A stretch of DNA of 64,000 nucleotides from JBFJKD01 sp038106145. GTDB taxonomy: Bacteria; Pseudomonadota; Gammaproteobacteria; Pseudomonadales; Porticoccaceae. Under the pieces are notes generated by a model, which was given only the letters and a program-made list of their open reading frames with translations, ran no database searches and had not been told where the DNA came from. The DNA lies in NCBI GenBank assembly GCA_038106145.1, contig JAYODD010000013.1, positions 5,843 to 69,842 of the forward strand, written 5' to 3'. Below are positions 61,851-64,000 of the stretch, piece after piece (position 1 is the first letter of the stretch; each line of letters opens with the position of its first letter). The position numbers and the translations under genes were made by a program.

Positions 61851-62393
61851 CTATAAAAGAGCGTAATTCGCTATGAGCACAATAACAAACCCAAGCAATA
61901 CTGCACCTATATACTGGAATACGAGAACATCAGCATCTCTAAACATGTATTTAACATAGAATGGCTTTGGTTCATTTGCCAAGTTTGTAATTAATCCGGT
62001 TTTGTCAGATCTTTTTATTTGCCAGGCCATTTCTAAAGCAGTAAATGGCCAAAATATTACTGACCAAAAAACCCCATATATATGCCAGGCTACGTGCTTG
62101 ATGAGGCTTTCATGTACCCGAATGAAACCCCATACTTTTCTTTCATTTGATGCGAACAACACTCCAAGAAATAGATAGTCATATACATATTTTGGTGTTT
62201 CGAACCAGAGCCATCCAAGGACAAAGTCAAATACCGGATAAACAATTATTTGGTAGCTATCAATTAGTTGCTGAATGTCCGATTTAAAAGAAACCAAAGA
62301 ATCAGAAAGACCTAGCAATCCCAGCACAGCAAGAGGGAAGCTCAATATTCCCCAAACTGTTCTGATTGGGTTTCTCTTAGGAGTCGATTCCAT
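61851..62393 (-). CDS. Four-segment membrane protein, unknown function (accessory)
   Basis: The ATG at 62393 gives 180 residues with hydrophobic stretches near 13-30, 48-65, 72-80 and 158-178 and a Trp/Phe-rich middle (WHIYGVFWSVIFWPFTALEM). No family is recognised. It is AT-rich compared with aguB. Its first codons overlap the end of a decayed transposase frame (62377-62547), so its present start may have been created by that insertion. Confidence 0.55.
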   Translation of the reverse strand: MESTPKRNPIRTVWGILSFPLAVLGLLGLSDSLVSFKSDIQQLIDSYQIIVYPVFDFVLGWLWFETPKYVYDYLFLGVLFASNERKVWGFIRVHESLIKHVAWHIYGVFWSVIFWPFTALEMAWQIKRSDKTGLITNLANEPKPFYVKYMFRDADVLVFQYIGAVLLGFVIVLIANYALL

Positions 62394-62547
62394 ATTCTTC
62401 TAATCTCAAATTCAACTCTAGCAGGTAATCTGGGTCAGGTGAAAAACTACCCCCCCCTGGGCTTGCGCCTCTTTTTTTGCTTGTTACACGACGGTAGCAT
62501 AACTGCTCTATTTCTTGCTTAAACCTATCAACACCCAACGCCACCCC
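62377..62547 (-). pseudogene. C-terminal remnant of a REP-associated (IS200-like) transposase
   Basis: The minus strand reads GVALGVDRFKQEIEQLCYRR then VTSKKRGAS. This matches, from memory, the conserved end of RAYT/TnpA_REP transposases (LG-ERF-QEIE-LTGRRVTP-KRGRP). All catalytic parts (HUH, Tyr) are missing. It is bracketed by inverted repeats at 62432-62449 and 62552-62569. Confidence 0.7.
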
Positions 62548-62569
62548 CTAATAGTTTTTCATCTGACCC
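62432..62569. mobile_element. 138-base element with inverted GGGTCAG(A/G)TGAAAAACTA ends
   Basis: GGGTCAGGTGAAAAACTA at the left and TAGTTTTTCATCTGACCC at the right match in 17 of 18 positions when one is reversed. Such ends commonly flank RAYT transposases. The interior holds the transposase remnant, so this is probably a decayed or non-autonomous copy. Confidence 0.7.
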
Positions 62570-62600
62570 CAATTATCAATTATCACTGCTCTTTAAATGA

Positions 62601-62978
62601 TCAATCTCTCATAGGCTTCGATATCTCAGTTGCAACCAAACCAAGAATTTCTACAAGCCTCACTATAGATAAATTCTGCCGTTCTAGCGCCCCATTTATA
62701 CGCTTCAAATATTCTTTAGATGGTACTTTAATGGGCTTTGATTCTGCATTATCGGTCATTGAATCTTTTTTATTGTTCACAGATTTTAGACCGGCAATGA
62801 CTTGATTTAACGCATCCGCCAGAGCCAAAGGGAAGCATTCAGTACAAATTGCATTCTTGCTATCGCTCCACCATGTATGGTGTAAATCACACGCAAGACT
62901 GCCACAGCTGTTGCAAGCTACAAGAGTATCAGTTCGCCCTTGTCCTTCTTGATGACATATCCGACAATAACCGGCCAT
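62601..62978 (-). CDS. Zinc-finger protein, second gene of a two-gene cassette
   Basis: The ATG at 62978 overlaps the stop of the upstream membrane-protein gene by one base and is preceded by AGGAGG. The 125-residue product starts with YCRICH, then CNSCGSLACDLHH and ICTECF, giving at least eight Cys/His ligands and two zinc sites in a RING or treble-clef-like layout. The rest is a charged linker and a short helical end (LKRINGALERQNLSIVRLVE). No named family is recognised. The coupling to a membrane protein suggests a complex. Confidence 0.6.
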   Translation of the reverse strand: MAGYCRICHQEGQGRTDTLVACNSCGSLACDLHHTWWSDSKNAICTECFPLALADALNQVIAGLKSVNNKKDSMTDNAESKPIKVPSKEYLKRINGALERQNLSIVRLVEILGLVATEISKPMRD

Positions 62979-63427
62979 CAATCAATCCTCCTTCTGTACG
63001 TGTTGTGGTTTTTTATTACTTTTTTGGTGGACAGCCCTATCCAAAAGACTCCAACCCCATTCAATATGAATAAAACACCCGACACCAATAGCCTCCAATT
63101 ATTTGTGCTCGGTACTGGAATCTCAGGGGGAAAGCCATCGCCTGTTGATAAGGATTTCAATATGTAAAACAAAACGTAACCTAGTGACTCCAAATATTGG
63201 GCGCCGATACCGATACTCGAAAATGCCTCTGGAGTTTTAAATGGAATAAATCCTAAAGAGCTCTGAACAAAGATTAGAGGACTTGATAAAATTACCAAAA
63301 TACCTATAACTAAATTTTTTAATGCATCGCTCTCGAAATTTATAGCAGGCACCTTCACAAGCCCACCGACCGCGGGAATATGGCCGCCCAAAAATATATA
63401 TTTTAGATAGCGTATGGTTAGCTTCAT
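62978..63427 (-). CDS. Three-segment membrane protein, first gene of a two-gene cassette
   Basis: The ATG at 63427 is inside the attC R' box GTTAAAT, so the cassette begins directly with coding sequence and has no standard ribosome binding site. The 149-residue protein has hydrophobic segments near 36-58, 80-92 and 110-130, with a basic tail (KKVIKNHNTYRRR). No family is recognised. The stop overlaps the next gene's ATG. Confidence 0.6.
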   Translation of the reverse strand: MKLTIRYLKYIFLGGHIPAVGGLVKVPAINFESDALKNLVIGILVILSSPLIFVQSSLGFIPFKTPEAFSSIGIGAQYLESLGYVLFYILKSLSTGDGFPPEIPVPSTNNWRLLVSGVLFILNGVGVFWIGLSTKKVIKNHNTYRRRID

Positions 63428-63491
63428 TTAACGCCTTTAGCATCGGCGCAACATACTACGCCCGATGCCCGAATTCGCTAGGTGGTTAAGC
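63426..63491 (-). other. attC-like recombination site between two cassettes
   Basis: On the minus strand R'' is GCTTAAC (63491-63485, fits RYYYAAC) and R' is GTTAAAT (63432-63426, fits GTTRRRY), preceded by AAAGGC as in many attC sites. The outer arms pair (TTAAC with GTTAA, CCT with AGG, AGC with GCT). The inner part forms GCATCGGGCG/CGCCGATGC with one bulged base, a ten-base loop, and an eight-base extra stretch on one side. The KTSC gene's stop lies in R'' and the next gene's start in R', as in integron cassettes. Total 66 bases. Confidence 0.62.
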
Positions 63492-63713
63492 ACGAGGCAC
63501 CGGAAAGCCAATATATTTATTAAGGATATGATTTTGATGATATTGGTCCTTATGTTCGGCCTGTATAAATGCCTCGTAAACAGATGGCGGCACACCAATA
63601 TATGTTTCGTGACCACCATCGTTAAAACTAAGCTCAAGCTCTTGCTTGATTGAATTGTATCGAACAGCTCGGAGAAATTGTGATGAAACCTGCTTCCAGC
63701 CCTGCATCCCCAT
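63486..63713 (-). CDS. KTSC-domain protein (cassette gene)
   Basis: The 75-residue protein reads KQVSSQFLRAVRYNSIKQEL, then FNDGGHETYIGVPPSVYEAF and NKYIGF. This is the pattern of the KTSC domain (VSSS-I-YD, F-G-Y-Y-GVP--VY--L--A-S-G-Y-N). KTSC proteins are small, of unknown biochemical role, and common in mobile DNA. The stop TAA is inside the attC R'' box GCTTAAC. The other frame spanning 63437-63787 is rejected. Confidence 0.8.
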   Translation of the reverse strand: MGMQGWKQVSSQFLRAVRYNSIKQELELSFNDGGHETYIGVPPSVYEAFIQAEHKDQYHQNHILNKYIGFPVPRA

Positions 63714-63847
63714 ATGATTATGCCGCCAACATGACTAATGAGTAGATACAGGGATACTTTAAAACGATATATAACTTCACCACACAAAGGGGGCGCCCGT
63801 TAGTATTAGAATTTATCGAACTACTTAAACGCGTTGGCATAGTAACC

Positions 63848-63932
63848 ACCTAACCATTAATAAACCGACCAGTCGGCTTATGTTCGGAATACGAAACGTG
63901 TCGGGATATGTACCGGATTTGGGGTGTTAAAT
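63848..63932 (-). other. attC-like site B (candidate integron recombination site)
   Basis: On the minus strand R'' is ATTTAAC (63932-63926) and R' is GTTAGGT (63854-63848), both fitting consensus. AAATCCGG near R'' can pair with CGGTTT near R' with one T bulged, as in site A. The length is 85 bases, identical to site A. It opens the KTSC cassette, whose own attC follows 350 bases later. Confidence 0.5.
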
Positions 63933-64000
63933 AGAGTGGTCGGTATATCATTCCCTGGCACCGATGTATTTTATGCTGCCAATATATTGTTTTCGGGGAA
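63851..64000 (-). repeat. 150-bp dispersed repeat, copy B (inverted relative to 925-1074)
   Basis: The reverse complement aligns with copy A from TTCCC at the window edge to GGTTTATTAATGGTTA, with scattered substitutions only. It reaches the window edge, so it may be longer. It includes attC-like site B. The A/B homology stops just past R', where the cassettes differ. Confidence 0.85.

Noticed and set aside
63437..63787. 116-codon minus-strand frame overlapping the KTSC gene
   Set aside because: The KTSC frame shows a clear domain pattern; this other frame runs through the attC and has no domain.
1..64000. CRISPR arrays, rRNA genes or prophage genes
   Set aside because: No regularly spaced direct repeats, rRNA sequence or phage structural genes were seen.

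Overview
The window looks like a draft-genome scaffold from a gammaproteobacterium of the Pseudomonadales (sensu lato), probably aerobic and possibly marine or environmental. The gene order tig–clpP–clpX–lon–hupB–ppiD, then mltD / yafS-like methyltransferase–rnhA–dnaQ, nhaB, nudC, sohB, cysI–DUF934, metH and nfuA runs, as far as I recall, in the same order as the Pseudomonas aeruginosa PA1800–PA1847 block. The core is GC-rich. Both ends are AT-richer and carry small genes. Two runs of ten N (701-710 and 13122-13131) mark assembly gaps.

Layout. (1) 0-2.7 kb: accessory sequence with a partial unknown gene, a 150-bp repeat holding an integron attC-like site, a small membrane-protein gene, a gene remnant, a DUF1840 gene and a zinc-ribbon membrane gene. 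(2) 2.7-11.8 kb: oxidative catabolism. An APH-type kinase is paired with an acyl-CoA dehydrogenase, followed by an LLM-class flavin oxidoreductase, a Nudix hydrolase and two divergent Baeyer-Villiger-type monooxygenases; a lone low-GC DUF4019 gene is embedded here. (3) 12-17.6 kb: a membrane PAS-GGDEF-EAL protein, a lytic transglycosylase, the PA2779/PA2778 exported-protein and cysteine-peptidase pair, and a TetR regulator. (4) 17.7-26.6 kb: nfuA, metH (with an in-frame amber codon), DUF2970, an unknown gene, an SDR, and the siroheme sulfite/nitrite reductase with DUF934. (5) 26.7-37.7 kb: ion antiporters, the Hpt–nudC–membrane–sohB operon, nhaB, dnaQ/rnhA/methyltransferase and mltD. (6) 37.7-48 kb: protein quality control (ppiD, hupB, lon, clpX, clpP, tig), tRNA-Leu(UAG) and a phosphomannose-isomerase-like cupin protein. 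(7) 48-61.6 kb: an Ala-rich lipoprotein, fadBA, a styrene-oxide-isomerase-like membrane protein, a DUF4212/solute symporter pair, glutamate dehydrogenase, GST, a methyltransferase, a zinc alcohol dehydrogenase, and agmatine deiminase with N-carbamoylputrescine amidase. (8) 61.8-64 kb: a minus-strand run of small AT-rich genes separated by attC-like sites.

The most unusual structure is at the two ends. The same ~150-bp sequence occurs at 925-1074 (+) and 63851-64000 (-), in inverted orientation, and each copy contains an attC-like R''/L''...L'/R' arrangement. Inside the right copy the genes look like integron cassettes: attC, a KTSC gene whose stop codon lies in the next R'' box, an attC whose R' box contains the next start codon, then a two-gene unit (membrane protein plus zinc-finger protein), then a decayed REP-associated transposase. 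No integrase lies in the window, so integron membership is inferred from structure.

Functionally the core joins fatty-acid and ketone catabolism (ACAD, BVMOs, fadBA, symporter, glutamate dehydrogenase), polyamine breakdown (aguA, aguB), cobalamin-dependent methionine synthesis, sulfite reduction, and the ATP-dependent proteases, with a heat-shock-type promoter before lon.
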